NCBI RefSeq assembly: GCF_002920635.1
Contig: NZ_PQSR01000009.1
Coordinates: forward strand, 62,001-126,000
Direction: 5' to 3'
DNA: 64,000 nt
Source: Streptomyces sp. Ru72
Lineage (GTDB): Bacteria > Actinomycetota > Actinomycetes > Streptomycetales > Streptomycetaceae
The first letter of the stretch is position 1. Every line of letters starts with the position of its first letter. Of this stretch, positions 1 to 9,900 are shown in pieces. A program made the translations under genes and the position numbers. Below the pieces are notes generated by a model. The model worked only from the letters and a program-made list of their open reading frames with translations, had not been told where the DNA came from and searched no databases.

Positions 1-682
1 CGGCCCGCAGTGACTGCAGCTTGTCGTAGACGACCGCGGGCGGGTTGCTGCGGACGACGGCGTTCGGGCTGAGCGAGGCCAGTGCCTCGGGGAGCGGCAG
101 TGCCTGGACGCGGGCCCGCAGGCGGGTGCATTCGCTCTCCAGCCGGTGCTGTACCCGCGCCCATTCGGCGTCGAAGAACTCGGCGGCACAGCGCCGCAGC
201 AGCTCCAGCAGCCCGCTCCGCATCCGCTCCGGGGTCTGGAGCAGGCCGCGGGCCAGCTCGCCGCGGCTGAAGGAGCGCCGTTCGGCGGAGACCGTGTAGG
301 CGTCGCGGACCGCCTCGTCGGTGAGCAGGTCCCGGGTGTCGAAGACACCGCCGTGCACGCTCGGTGCGACGCCCAGCACGAAGTCGTCCAGCGGCAGCGC
401 CTCCAGGCGGTCGAGTTCCTGCTCCAGCGTGCGGCCCAGGGGCGGATCCAGCGGCATCAGCAGGCGGCAGCGCCGCCGGGTCCACAGGGGTGCGTAGACC
501 GCGATCAGGCTCTGGGACTCCGGGGACAGGTCGGTGCGCACGCGTTCCAGCCACGGGCGTACGGCGAGGTGGTGCTCGGGCTCGGCGATCGAGTGGAGGC
601 ACGCCATCAGCTCGGCCAGCGGTGACAGGCCGACGGCCACATCCGCCGGAACCGCCCCCTGCAAGGTGATGACCACGGCCAT
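1..682 (-). CDS. ArsR-like regulator of the DUF5937 type (3' end beyond window)
   Basis: About 227 residues are visible, beginning MAVVITLQGA and running off the left edge, so the C-terminus is missing. The sequence resembles the N-terminal DUF5937 region of Streptomyces ArsR/SmtB-like regulators, whose winged helix lies near the C-terminus; that part is outside the window, so DNA binding is inferred. There is no Shine-Dalgarno sequence. A -10-like TACGCT (690-695) ends exactly 7 nt before the ATG, which suggests a leaderless transcript. The gene diverges from an amino-acid ABC transporter operon, with an 18-bp palindrome between them, so it probably controls that operon and itself. Confidence 0.7.
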   Translation of the reverse strand, partial: MAVVITLQGAVPADVAVGLSPLAELMACLHSIAEPEHHLAVRPWLERVRTDLSPESQSLIAVYAPLWTRRRCRLLMPLDPPLGRTLEQELDRLEALPLDDFVLGVAPSVHGGVFDTRDLLTDEAVRDAYTVSAERRSFSRGELARGLLQTPERMRSGLLELLRRCAAEFFDAEWARVQHRLESECTRLRARVQALPLPEALASLSPNAVVRSNPPAVVYDKLQSLRA

Positions 683-705
683 GCCGCGCAGCGTACAGCG
701 GTTGT

Positions 706-723
706 TTACCGCGTGCGCGGTAA
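706..723. promoter_or_regulatory. Perfect 18-bp palindrome, probable operator
   Basis: TTACCGCGTGCGCGGTAA consists of two 8-bp arms around a 2-nt centre. It lies 24 nt upstream of the regulator start and about 110 nt upstream of the permease, in the only divergent intergenic space here. Position and symmetry fit a dimeric winged-helix operator. Binding by the flanking regulator is inferred. Confidence 0.55.
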
Positions 724-752
724 GCATCGCGGTCGCCGCCGGCCGGCCGACC

Positions 753-758
753 TAGGCT
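753..758 (+). promoter_or_regulatory. Candidate -10 element for the transporter operon
   Basis: TAGGCT fits the streptomycete TAnnnT -10 pattern. It would place transcription about 68 nt before the permease ATG and 30 nt downstream of the palindrome. No convincing -35 is visible, so this is tentative and would suit an activated or unusual promoter. Confidence 0.3.
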
Positions 759-776
759 GCGTCCCATTCCAGCCGC

Positions 777-816
777 TCCGAGCAGGCGTCGATTCCGCTC
801 CGAGCAGTCCGAGCAG
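777..816 (+). repeat. Short direct repeats in the operon leader
   Basis: TCCGAGCAG occurs three times, at 777-785, 799-807 and 808-816. The first two copies are extended to the identical 13-mer CCGCTCCGAGCAG (773-785 and 795-807). All copies lie between the candidate -10 and the permease start. They could be regulator half-sites or slippage products. Confidence 0.5.
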
Positions 817-832
817 CGAGAGGCTCCGGCCG

Positions 833-1594
833 ATGCACCTGTTTCTGCAGACGTTCTTCGACCCCGACGAACTACTCAAGGCGTTTCCCGTCCTGCTGAC
901 CGAGGGCCTGCGCAACACCCTGCTGATCGCCGGGCTGGCGATCGTCTTCGGTGTCGTGCTCGGTGTGCTGCTCGCGATGCTGCTGCTGTCGCACCGCCGG
1001 TGGGTGCGACTGCCCGCGCGGATCTACGTGGACGTGTTCCGCGGTCTGCCCGCGATCGTGACCGTCAGCCTGGTCGGCCTGGGCCTGCCGTCGGCCGGGA
1101 TCCGGCCGTTCGGCCGGGACCCGCTCGGCTACGCGGTCCTCGCCATCGGCCTCATATCGGCGGCCTACCTGGCGGAGATCTTCCGGTCCGGCATCCAGGC
1201 CGTCCCGACCGGGCAGCTCAGCGCGGCACGCAGCCTCGGCATGTCCTATCCGACCGCGATGCGGGTGATCGTCGTCCCGCAGGGCGTACGGAACGTGCTG
1301 CCCGCGCTGGCCGGCCAGTTCATCATCGACATCAAGGAGAGCGCGCTGGTGTATCTGCTCGGGCTCGGCCTCGGGCAGCGCGAGCTCTACTTCATCGCGC
1401 AGGAGCGGCAGGCGGCGACGTACAACTCCTCCGCGCTCGTGGCCGCCGGTGCCTGCTATCTGATGCTCACGATTCCGCTCACTTTCCTGGTCAATCGGCT
1501 CGACCTGCGCCTGCGCACCGGCGGGCGAAAGCAGAACGAAGCGGCTGCCGCGCCGGCCGTGGTCCCGCCCGCCCCGTCCGTGATGGAGGTCTGA
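833..1594 (+). CDS. Polar amino-acid ABC transporter permease
   Basis: This 253-aa membrane protein belongs to the HisM/GlnP type, the inner-membrane channel for polar amino acids. Hydrophobic segments start near residue 25 (NTLLIAGLAIVFGVVLGV). A cytoplasmic EAA-like loop, RSLGMSYPTAMRVIVVPQ, occurs near residue 135 and should contact the ATPase. The ATG at 833 begins the membrane-protein-like sequence; in-frame codons back to 713 encode Arg/Pro-rich, non-membrane residues and were rejected. It is first in a five-gene operon and ends 3 nt before the ATPase start. Only one permease gene is present, so the channel is probably a homodimer. Confidence 0.9.
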   Translation: MHLFLQTFFDPDELLKAFPVLLTEGLRNTLLIAGLAIVFGVVLGVLLAMLLLSHRRWVRLPARIYVDVFRGLPAIVTVSLVGLGLPSAGIRPFGRDPLGYAVLAIGLISAAYLAEIFRSGIQAVPTGQLSAARSLGMSYPTAMRVIVVPQGVRNVLPALAGQFIIDIKESALVYLLGLGLGQRELYFIAQERQAATYNSSALVAAGACYLMLTIPLTFLVNRLDLRLRTGGRKQNEAAAAPAVVPPAPSVMEV

Positions 1595-1597
1595 GCC

Positions 1598-2383
1598 ATG
1601 GCCGGAACACTGTCCGAGAGCAACTCCCGCGCCGACGGGACGGGGACGGCCGCCACAGCGGCAGTCGCCGTGCGCGGCCTGCACAAGCGCTACGGCGAGG
1701 TGGAGGTCCTGCGGGGTGTGGATCTCGATGTCGCCGCGGGCGAGACCGTCTGTGTGATCGGCCGGTCCGGTTCGGGCAAGTCGACGCTCCTGAAGTGTAT
1801 GAACCTGCTGGAGCCGCCGACGGCGGGCGAGATCCGCCTGGGTGGCGACCTGATCACGGGTCCGGGCGTGGACGTCGACGCGGTCCGCACCCGGGTGGGC
1901 ATGGTCTTCCAGCACTTCAACCTGTTCCCGCATCTGAGCGTCCTGCACAACGTGACCGTGGCCCTCCGCAAGGTCCGCGGGATGGGCAGGCAGGAGGCCG
2001 ACACCGTCGCCATGACCCAACTGGAGCGGCTCGGCCTCGCGGGGCTGGCCCACGCCCGGCCGAGCCGGCTCTCGGGCGGTCAGCAACAGCGGGTGGCGAT
2101 CGCCCGCGCGCTGGCGATGGAGCCCGAGGTCATGCTGTTCGACGAGGCCACGTCGGCCCTCGACCCCGAGCTCGTCAAGGACGTCCTCGACGTCATGCGG
2201 CTGCTGGCCGAATCCGGGATGACGATGATCGCCGTCACGCACGAGATCGGTTTCGCCCGTGAGGTCGCGGACCGGTTGATCTTCATGGACGAAGGCCGCA
2301 TCGCCGAGTCCGGCCCCGCCCGCCGGACGCTGGAACACCCCGGCACGGCACGCCTGCGCGACTTCCTCGCCCGCGTCCTCTGA
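1598..2383 (+). CDS. Polar amino-acid ABC transporter ATP-binding protein
   Basis: A 261-aa GlnQ/HisP-type ATPase that powers uptake through the adjoining permease. Motifs: Walker [10 protein letters not shown] (about residue 56), Q-loop [10 protein letters not shown], signature [15 protein letters not shown], Walker [13 protein letters not shown] and switch histidine in VTHEIGFA. Length is normal for the family. The first 27 residues are a low-complexity Ser/Thr/Ala extension before the core at [11 protein letters not shown]. The ATG at 1598 follows the permease stop by 3 nt, indicating one transcript and probable translational coupling. Confidence 0.93.
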   Translation: MAGTLSESNSRADGTGTAATAAVAVRGLHKRYGEVEVLRGVDLDVAAGETVCVIGRSGSGKSTLLKCMNLLEPPTAGEIRLGGDLITGPGVDVDAVRTRVGMVFQHFNLFPHLSVLHNVTVALRKVRGMGRQEADTVAMTQLERLGLAGLAHARPSRLSGGQQQRVAIARALAMEPEVMLFDEATSALDPELVKDVLDVMRLLAESGMTMIAVTHEIGFAREVADRLIFMDEGRIAESGPARRTLEHPGTARLRDFLARVL

Positions 2384-2514
2384 AGCGAGGCCCGCCGACG
2401 GACGCTCCTGCTGAAGCGCCTCTCCGGTGAAGCGCCCTCTGCGGCACCGCATTTCGACGCACTGCCGCCTGAACCACTGTCCCCGCTCCCCGCTGTGCCC
2501 CAAGGAGGACCATC

Positions 2515-3393
2515 ATGTCCAGATCATCCCTTAATCGACTCGGGCGGCGCCCGATGCTGGCACTCGTCGCCCTGTCGGGCCTCGTACTGCCCCTCGCCGG
2601 CTGCGGCAGCAGCGACAGCGCCGGCACAGCCAAGGCGTCGAGCGGCAACCCGTACGGTCTCATCGAGGCCGGCACCATCAGATCCGCCACCCAGACCGGC
2701 CAGCCACCCTTCGCCTACGCCGAGGACTCGGGGAAGCCCACCGGTTTCATCGTCGACGTGACCGACGAGGCCGCGAAGCGCCTCGGACTCAAGGTCGACT
2801 ACAAGGCGACGTCCGTCACCGGATCGCTGGCCGGCCTGACCGCCGGTCAGTACGACCTGGCCTCGTCCGGGCTCGGGGTCACCGCGGAGCGGGAGAAGAG
2901 CGTCGACTTCACCAAGCCGCTCTTCTGGAGCACCGTGACCGTCCTGACGACCTCGAAGAGCACGATTTCCACCTTCGACGGCTTCAACGGCAAGCGCGTC
3001 GGAGTGGTGACCGGATCATCGCAGGAGGCCCAGCTGCCCACGCGGATACCGAAGGCGCAGCCGGTCCGCTTCCAGACCCAGAACGCGGCGGTGAGCCAGC
3101 TGCTCAACGGCAGCATCGACGCCTTCCTGGTGGGCGGTCCCGACGCGACGGAGTTCATGAAGCAGTACCCCGGCCTGCGGCAGGCGGTGTCCGCGCCGGT
3201 GGACCACCCGACCTCGATGGCGGTGCCCAAGAACCACACCGCTTTCCTCAAGGCCCTCGACAAGGAGATCGGCGCCATGGTCGCGGACGGCAGCTACGCC
3301 AAGCTGTACCGCAAGTACTTCAGCACCCGGCCGGAGCCCGAACTTCTCGCCGCATGGCCCGCGTTGAAATCCCAGTTCCCCGGGAGCAAGTGA
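2515..3393 (+). CDS. Amino-acid ABC transporter substrate-binding lipoprotein
   Basis: A 292-aa family 3 (SBP_bac_3) binding protein. The signal sequence ends in the lipobox LAGC near residue 27, so the mature protein should be a membrane-anchored lipoprotein. The mature part starts with the typical first strand (IRSATQTGQPPFAYAED) and contains the GLGVTAEREKSVDFTKPLF hinge segment. AAGGAGGA at 2502-2509 is well placed for the ATG at 2515. The stop overlaps the next start as TGATG. Ligand unknown; the downstream hydrolases suggest a modified amino acid or small peptide, which is inference. Confidence 0.9.
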   Translation: MSRSSLNRLGRRPMLALVALSGLVLPLAGCGSSDSAGTAKASSGNPYGLIEAGTIRSATQTGQPPFAYAEDSGKPTGFIVDVTDEAAKRLGLKVDYKATSVTGSLAGLTAGQYDLASSGLGVTAEREKSVDFTKPLFWSTVTVLTTSKSTISTFDGFNGKRVGVVTGSSQEAQLPTRIPKAQPVRFQTQNAAVSQLLNGSIDAFLVGGPDATEFMKQYPGLRQAVSAPVDHPTSMAVPKNHTAFLKALDKEIGAMVADGSYAKLYRKYFSTRPEPELLAAWPALKSQFPGSK

Positions 3394-5288
3394 TGCCCGT
3401 GATCGACGACGAGTGGCAGCGGGTGCCGGTGCCCGGCGGGCGGGCGTGCTGGCGGCGGGTGGTGCGGACGACGGTTCGGGACGGCGTGGTGCTCGTCGCG
3501 GACGTCTACGCCGACCGGCCCGACCCGGGACCGGGACCGGTCATTCTGGAGCGCACACCGTACGGCCGCCGGGCCGCGCGCTCCTCGGACGGCGCCCTCG
3601 GCGGCGAGAACCCGCCGGCGCCCGAGACCGCGGCCGAGGTGTTCACCCGGGGCGGGTACCGGATCGTACGGCAGGACTGCCGCGGCCGGGGCGACTCCGA
3701 GGGCACCTTCGTCAAGTACCTGAACGAGGCCACCGACGGCTACGACACCGTCGAGTGGATCGCCGAACAGCCCTGGTGCGACGGCCGGGTCGCGACGATG
3801 GGCGTCTCCTACTCCGCGCACGCCCAGGCCGCCCTCGCCTCCCTGGGCGCACCGCACCTGGCCGCGATGTTCCTCGACTCCGGCGGCTTCGCCAGCGCAT
3901 ACGAGGCGGGCACCCGGATGGGCGGGGCCTTCGAGCTCAAGCAGGCCACCTGGGCGTTCCACCGGGCCAAGGTGAGCGAGACGGTCCGCACCGACCCGGT
4001 GCTGCGCGCCTCGCTGGAGTCGGAGGACCTGAGCGCCTGGTTCACCCGCATGCCGTGGCGGCGCGGGGCGAGCCCGCTCCGCTTCGTCCCGGAGTACGAG
4101 GACTACCTGCTCGAACAGTGGGAGAACGGCGCCTTCGGCCCCTACTGGGAACAGCCCGGCATCTACGCCCGCGGCTTCTACGACGACTTCCCGGACGTAC
4201 CGAGCCTGCACATGTCCAGCTGGTACGACCCCTACGTCCGCACCGCCACGGAGAACTTCCGCGAGCTGGGACGGAAGAAGGACAGCCCGGCCTACCTGGT
4301 GCTCGGTCCGTGGACGCACGGCGGGCGCAGCCGCAGCTTCGCGGGCGATGTCGACTTCGGCCCGCAGGCCCGGCTGGACGGCAGCCTCGCCGAGCACTAC
4401 GCGGCGATGCGGCTGAGCTGGTTCGACGCGCACCTCGGCCCGGCGGGGATGGCGGATCCGCCGCCTCCCGTGCGGTACTTCCTCATGGGCGGCGGCTCCG
4501 GCCGCCGTACCGCCGAAGGGCGGCTCGACCACGGCGGTCGCTGGTGCACGGCGACCTCCTGGCCGCCCGAGGAGAGCGCGAACCTCACCCTCGTCCTCGG
4601 CAGTGCGGGAACCCTCGCGACGGCCTCCGGCACGTGCGACGCCCAGGGCTCCTTCCTGGAATACGACTTCGACCCCCGCGACCCGGTGCCGACCCTCGGC
4701 GGCCAGGTCACCTCCGGTGAACCGGTGATGAGCGGCGGCGCCTTCCACCAGCACCCCGACGACCGGTTCTTCGGCGTGACCGAGCCGCACCTGCCCCTCG
4801 ACAGCAGACCCGACGTGCTGGTGTTCCAGACCCCGCCGCTCACCGAGGACCTGGTGGTCGCCGGACCGGTCAGCGTGCACCTCACCGTGTCGTCCACCGC
4901 CCCCGACACCGACTTCACGGTCAAGCTCATCGACGTCCATCCACCGAGCGAGGACTATCCGCAGGGTTTCGCGATGAACCTCACCGACGGCATCCTGCGC
5001 TGCCGCTACCGCGACTCCTTCAGTGATCCGCAGCCGATGACACCGGGCGAGACGTACGAGATCACCGTGGAGGCGCCGGACACGGCGAACCTGTTCCTGG
5101 CCGGCCACCGGCTGCGGCTCGACGTCAGTTCGAGCAACTTCCCGCGCTTCGACGTCAATTCCAACACCGGCGGCCCGGAGGTCGGCGACCGGCGCAAGGC
5201 AGTCGCCACCAACCGTGTGTACACGGGCGGCCGTTCGTGGCTGACCCTGTCCGTACTCCGCCCGGAGCCCGAAGGGCGCCCCGCATGA
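3393..5288 (+). CDS. CocE/NonD family hydrolase (X-Pro dipeptidyl-peptidase fold)
   Basis: A 631-aa alpha/beta hydrolase of the CocE/NonD type, acting on esters, amides or X-Pro peptides. Visible elements: N-terminal RTTVRDGVVLVADVY, the oxyanion/RGRGDSEG segment near residue 98, nucleophile motif GVSYSAH (about 138), the Asp-bearing SSWYDPYV (about 275), catalytic His in GPWTHGG (about 308), and a C-terminal jelly-roll domain after about residue 420. No signal peptide is seen, so it should be cytoplasmic. The ATG shares its A with the preceding stop (TGATG), so translation is coupled to the binding protein. It probably processes the imported ligand. Confidence 0.85.
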   Translation: MPVIDDEWQRVPVPGGRACWRRVVRTTVRDGVVLVADVYADRPDPGPGPVILERTPYGRRAARSSDGALGGENPPAPETAAEVFTRGGYRIVRQDCRGRGDSEGTFVKYLNEATDGYDTVEWIAEQPWCDGRVATMGVSYSAHAQAALASLGAPHLAAMFLDSGGFASAYEAGTRMGGAFELKQATWAFHRAKVSETVRTDPVLRASLESEDLSAWFTRMPWRRGASPLRFVPEYEDYLLEQWENGAFGPYWEQPGIYARGFYDDFPDVPSLHMSSWYDPYVRTATENFRELGRKKDSPAYLVLGPWTHGGRSRSFAGDVDFGPQARLDGSLAEHYAAMRLSWFDAHLGPAGMADPPPPVRYFLMGGGSGRRTAEGRLDHGGRWCTATSWPPEESANLTLVLGSAGTLATASGTCDAQGSFLEYDFDPRDPVPTLGGQVTSGEPVMSGGAFHQHPDDRFFGVTEPHLPLDSRPDVLVFQTPPLTEDLVVAGPVSVHLTVSSTAPDTDFTVKLIDVHPPSEDYPQGFAMNLTDGILRCRYRDSFSDPQPMTPGETYEITVEAPDTANLFLAGHRLRLDVSSSNFPRFDVNSNTGGPEVGDRRKAVATNRVYTGGRSWLTLSVLRPEPEGRPA

Positions 5289-6646
5289 CCGACGGAAGGC
5301 TGTCTCCCTCCTGGCGCCAGGCCAATGTGCGCGACGGCTTCACCCTGACCGCCGTCGGCGACCTGGTCGTCGACGACGCACTCGCCCCGCTCCTCGAAGC
5401 CCGCTCGCCCCAGTTGCTGGAACTGCTGCGCTCGGCGGACGTGACCTTCGGCAACTTCGAGAGCACGGCCGTCGACCTGACGCAGTTCGACGGCTGGCCC
5501 GAGGCCGAGTCCGGCGGATCGTGGCTGATCAGCACCTCGCGGGTGCCCGCGGATCTCCGCCGGATCGGCTTCGATCTGATGGCCAGGGCCAACAACCACA
5601 CCACCGACTGGGGCGTGGCCGGTATGCGCTCCACCGACCTGCTGCTCACCGAGGCGGGCATCGTCCACGCCGGCACCGGCGACACCCTCGCCGACGCGCG
5701 TTCCCCGCGCTTCCTCACCACTCCCGCAGGCCGTGTCTCCCTGGTCTCCGTCGCCTCCCGCTTCGAGCCCATGTCCCGTGCCGCCGACCCCCTCGGGCGC
5801 GTGCCCGGCCGCCCCGGCGTCAACGCCCTGCGCACCACACGCCATGTGCTCGTCCCGGGCAGGCGCTTGCGAGAACTCGCCCTGGTCCGCGACGCGCTGC
5901 CGGCCGGCTCGGTCCGTGCCTCCGTTCTTGAGGCCGACCGCAGAGACGGCACCGTCACCCTCTTCGGCACCCGCTACGCGGCGAAGCCCGGTCCCGAGCC
6001 CCATACCGACGCCGTGGAGTTCCACTTCTCCGTCCACGAGTCGGACCGCCGAGAGGTGCTGCACACCGTCCGGCAGGCCAAGCAGACCTCCGACTTCGCG
6101 ATCGCCACGATGCACACCCACGAACCGGGGAACTACAGCCAGGAGCCCCCCGACTTCCTTCCGCTCATCGCCCGCGAGGCGATCGACAACGGCGCCGACG
6201 CGTTCCTCGGCCACGGTCCCCACCAACTCCGCGGCATCGAGGTGTACCGGGGACGGCCGATCTTCTACTCCCTCGGCAACTTCGTCTTCATGGAGAACAC
6301 CCAGCAGCCGCTGACCCGGGGCGCCTACGAGAAGGACGGCAGGCGGGAGCACGAGACCGAGGCCGAGTTCCTGGAACGCAAACGCGTCCACGGCGTCTTC
6401 GGAGAGCAGATCTGGTACGAGTCCGTGGTCGCGGTCAGCTGTTTCAACGGCGACGGCACCCTCCGGGCCGTGGAACTGCATCCGATCGAACTGCACTGGG
6501 ACGGCCCGCGCGACGCCGACCGCGGCATCCCCCGGCTCGCCGACCCGCCCACCGCGGAACGGATCCTGCGACGCCTGCAACGACTCTCCAAGCCGTTCGG
6601 CACGGAGATCGTCATCCGGGAGGGCGTCGGCCACCTCGGCGTCTGA
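5285..6646 (+). CDS. CapA family (PGA_cap) metallophosphatase-like protein
   Basis: A 453-aa protein of the CapA family, which has a calcineurin-like metallophosphoesterase fold and is known from poly-gamma-glutamate capsule systems. Metal-site motifs are intact: VGDLVVDD (about residue 22), FGNFES, RANNHTTDWG, IATMHTHEPG and LGHGPHQLRG, followed by PIFYSLGNFVF. No signal peptide or membrane anchor is visible, unlike capsule CapA proteins, so a cytoplasmic role is likely. Its ATG overlaps the hydrolase stop as ATGA. Together with the hydrolase it may modify a gamma-glutamyl-type or other imported amide; that substrate is a guess. Confidence 0.83.
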   Translation: MTDGRLSPSWRQANVRDGFTLTAVGDLVVDDALAPLLEARSPQLLELLRSADVTFGNFESTAVDLTQFDGWPEAESGGSWLISTSRVPADLRRIGFDLMARANNHTTDWGVAGMRSTDLLLTEAGIVHAGTGDTLADARSPRFLTTPAGRVSLVSVASRFEPMSRAADPLGRVPGRPGVNALRTTRHVLVPGRRLRELALVRDALPAGSVRASVLEADRRDGTVTLFGTRYAAKPGPEPHTDAVEFHFSVHESDRREVLHTVRQAKQTSDFAIATMHTHEPGNYSQEPPDFLPLIAREAIDNGADAFLGHGPHQLRGIEVYRGRPIFYSLGNFVFMENTQQPLTRGAYEKDGRREHETEAEFLERKRVHGVFGEQIWYESVVAVSCFNGDGTLRAVELHPIELHWDGPRDADRGIPRLADPPTAERILRRLQRLSKPFGTEIVIREGVGHLGV

Positions 6647-6932
6647 TCCGTCGATGTGCGGCGTGACGTGACCGAGAGCAGGCCGGCGAAAGTCATACGG
6701 CCTCGGTACGGCCCGAAGGCGCCGGCCGCACACGGCACCCACACCCCGCGTGGTGGACCCTGCTGCCCGCGCGGCTCGCTGCGGGCGTCCGCGTACGGGA
6801 CGGCGTTTTGCCTGCTCAGCGCCGATCCTTTGCATTGCTGCGGTCATGTCATTTTCTCGTCAAATCGCCGCTGCCGGCGACCTGTTGAGCGAGCCCCGTA
6901 CCTAGCATCGTCTTGATCATCACAACATATTC

Positions 6933-9900
6933 ATGACTCACATTGAGTCCACTTCGCGGCAGGGGCTGCACGTGGCAACAGGGGTACACCAGCGCATCTT
7001 CGGACCCGGGAGACGCAGACCCGGGCCCTCCTATGTACGGGGCCTGCTCGCCACGGCGGTGGCGACGGCGATCGCGGTCACGAACCTGGCCGCCGCGCCT
7101 GCGGTGCACCAGCGGCCGGCAGCACCCCCGAACACCAAGCCGGTCCCGGTCCACGCGGTGACCTCGCACTACCACCAGCCGAAGAGGCTCCCGTCCTGGC
7201 AGCCGGCCAAAACGGTCTGGCCGGCCGGCTCCGCCAGGGTCGACCTGCTCGGCACCGCCGAGCGAGCCGGATCCCTGCCGGTGTGGCTGGGCACGGCCGA
7301 CCGCGCCACCCGCACGGAGCGCACCGCGCCGCACCGGTCCGCGGGCCGCGCGACGGTCACGGTGCTGCCCCGGTCCGCCGCGAAGGCGGCCGGCGTCGAC
7401 GGCATCCTGCTCAAGGTCGCACCTGAGGCCACGCGGTCGCAGGTGGGCACGGGGCGTCTGACCGTGGACTACCGGCCGTTCGCGGACGCCTATGGCGCGG
7501 ACTGGGCCTCGCGGCTGCGTATCTTCCGGCTGCCCACCTGCGTGCTGACCACCCCGAAGGCGCCTTCCTGCAGGACCGCCACTGCCCTGGAGTCCAGGAA
7601 CGACGTCAAGACCGGCCGGGTCTCCGCCGACGTGCCCCTGGGTCGGCCGACGGCTTCCGGCGGCGCGCCCACCACGTTCGCCTCGTCGACCATGACCGTC
7701 CTCGCCGTGACCTCGTCGACCGGCGGCGGTGGCGGCGACTTCACCGCCACATCCCTCAAGCCGTCGAGTTCCTGGCAGGCGGGCGGCAGCACCGACGCCT
7801 TCAACTGGTCCTACCCGCTGACCACGCCTTCCGCTCCGGGCGGGCTCACCCCGGGCCTGAAGGTCACCTACAACTCGCAGAGCGTCGACGGGCTGACCTC
7901 CTCGACCAACAACCAGGCGTCCATCGTCGGCGACGGCTTCTCGTTGCCTGAGAGCTACATCGAGCGTTCCTACCAGTCCTGTCACCAGAACCCGTCAGGG
8001 ACGACCAAGACCTGGGACAACTGCTGGTCCGGCAACAACCAGTTGACGCTGTCGCTCAACGGGTCCACCACCACGATCATCAAGGACGACAGCACCGGGA
8101 CCTACCGCGCCCAGGGCGACACCGACGAGAAGATCCAGTACCTTACCGGTGCGTCCAACGGCGCCCAGAACGGCGAGTACTTCCGGGTCACCACCACCGA
8201 CGGCACCCAGTACACCTTCGGCCTCAACCAGCTGCCCGGGTACGCCAGCGGTGACGCGATCACGAACTCGGTGCTGACCGAGCCGGTGTACGCCACGGCC
8301 TCCGGACAGCCGTGCTACAACGCCACCTTCTCCTCCTCCTGGTGCCAGCAGGGCTACCGGTGGATGCTGGACTACGTCAAGGACACGCACGGCGACGTGA
8401 TGTCCTACTTCTACACCGACGACACCAACTACTACGCGCGCGACCTCGGCAGCACCGCCAACACGTCCTACATACGCGACGCGCGGCTGACGAAGATCCA
8501 GTACGGTCAGCGCGACGGCTCGGTCTACTCCACCAGCCCCGCCGCCCAGGTCACGTTCACCTACAACGGGCGCTGCAAGACCGCGTCGACCGGCTGCGCG
8601 GTCTCCACCCTGTCCTCCTCCACCGCCTCGAACTGGCCGGACGTCCCCTACGACCTGAACTGCGCCAACGGCGCCTCGTGCACCTCGCAGTCGCCGACGT
8701 TCTGGTCCGAGTACGAACTGACCGGCATCCAGACTCAGGCGCTCGTCGGGACGACCGAGACCAACGTGGACTCCTGGGCGTTCACCTACTCCTTCCCGGC
8801 CACCGGTGATGCGACGACCCCCTCGCTGTGGTTGTCGTCCATCGTGCGTACCGGTCAGGACACCAGCGCCGGTGGATCGTCCGGCTCGATCAGCACGGCT
8901 CCGGTCACCTTCTCCGGCACGCCGCTGTCCAACCGCGTCGACCTGACGGACGGGTACCCGCCGATCACCCGCTACCGGCTGAACACCATCACCACCGAGA
9001 CCGGTGAGATCATCAGTGTCGGCTACTCGTCGCCGGCGTGCGGCAGTTCCACACCGAGCGACGACAGCCAGAACACGTCGCTGTGCTTTCCCTCGTACTG
9101 GACGCCCAGCGGGCTGACCTCGCCGATCAAGGACTGGTTCAACAAGTACATCGTCACGACCGTCACCCAGCAGGACCCGACCGGTGGTGGGGTCAACGAC
9201 ACCACGGTCACCACGTACACCCCGGTCGGCAGCCCGGCCTGGCACTACGACGACAACCCGCTGACCCCGTCCGACGAGCGCACATGGAACGAGTGGCGCG
9301 GGTACCAGGGAATGAAGGTGTCCACCGGCACCGCTCCCGACCCGAAGACGGAGACGGACTACACCTACTTCCGCGGCATGGACGGTGACACGCTGCCGGG
9401 CGGCACCACGCGTTCGGTGAGCGTCACCGACTCGCGCGGCGACACCGCGGTCCCGGACTCCGACCAGTACGCGGGGCTGACGTACGAGACGATCCTGTAC
9501 AACGGATGGAACTCGGGGAAGGTCGTCAACGACACCATCACCGACCCGTGGTCCGGCTCCGCCACCGCCACGCACACGCTCAGCGGCGGCCTGCCTGCCC
9601 AGAAGGCGTACCTCACGGGCACCGCGCGTACGCGGGTCTACACGCCACTGGCGTCGGGCAGCACCCGGGAGACGGAGACCGACAGCACCCATGACTCCAA
9701 CGGACGGGTGACCAGGGTCGACGACAAGGGTGACGTCTCCACCACCTCGGACGACATCTGCACCACGACGACCTACGACGACAACACCTCGGCGTGGATC
9801 CTGGACACCCCCGACGAGACCGACACGGTCTCGACCGACTGCGCCAACACCCCTTCGCTGCCCGGTGACGCCGTGTCGGACAAGCGGGCCTACTACGACG

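Noticed and set aside
872-2503. 543-codon open frame on the minus strand opposite the ABC genes
   Set aside because: It is antisense to well-supported permease and ATPase genes and encodes a low-complexity Arg/Gly/His/Asp composition typical of high-GC shadow frames.
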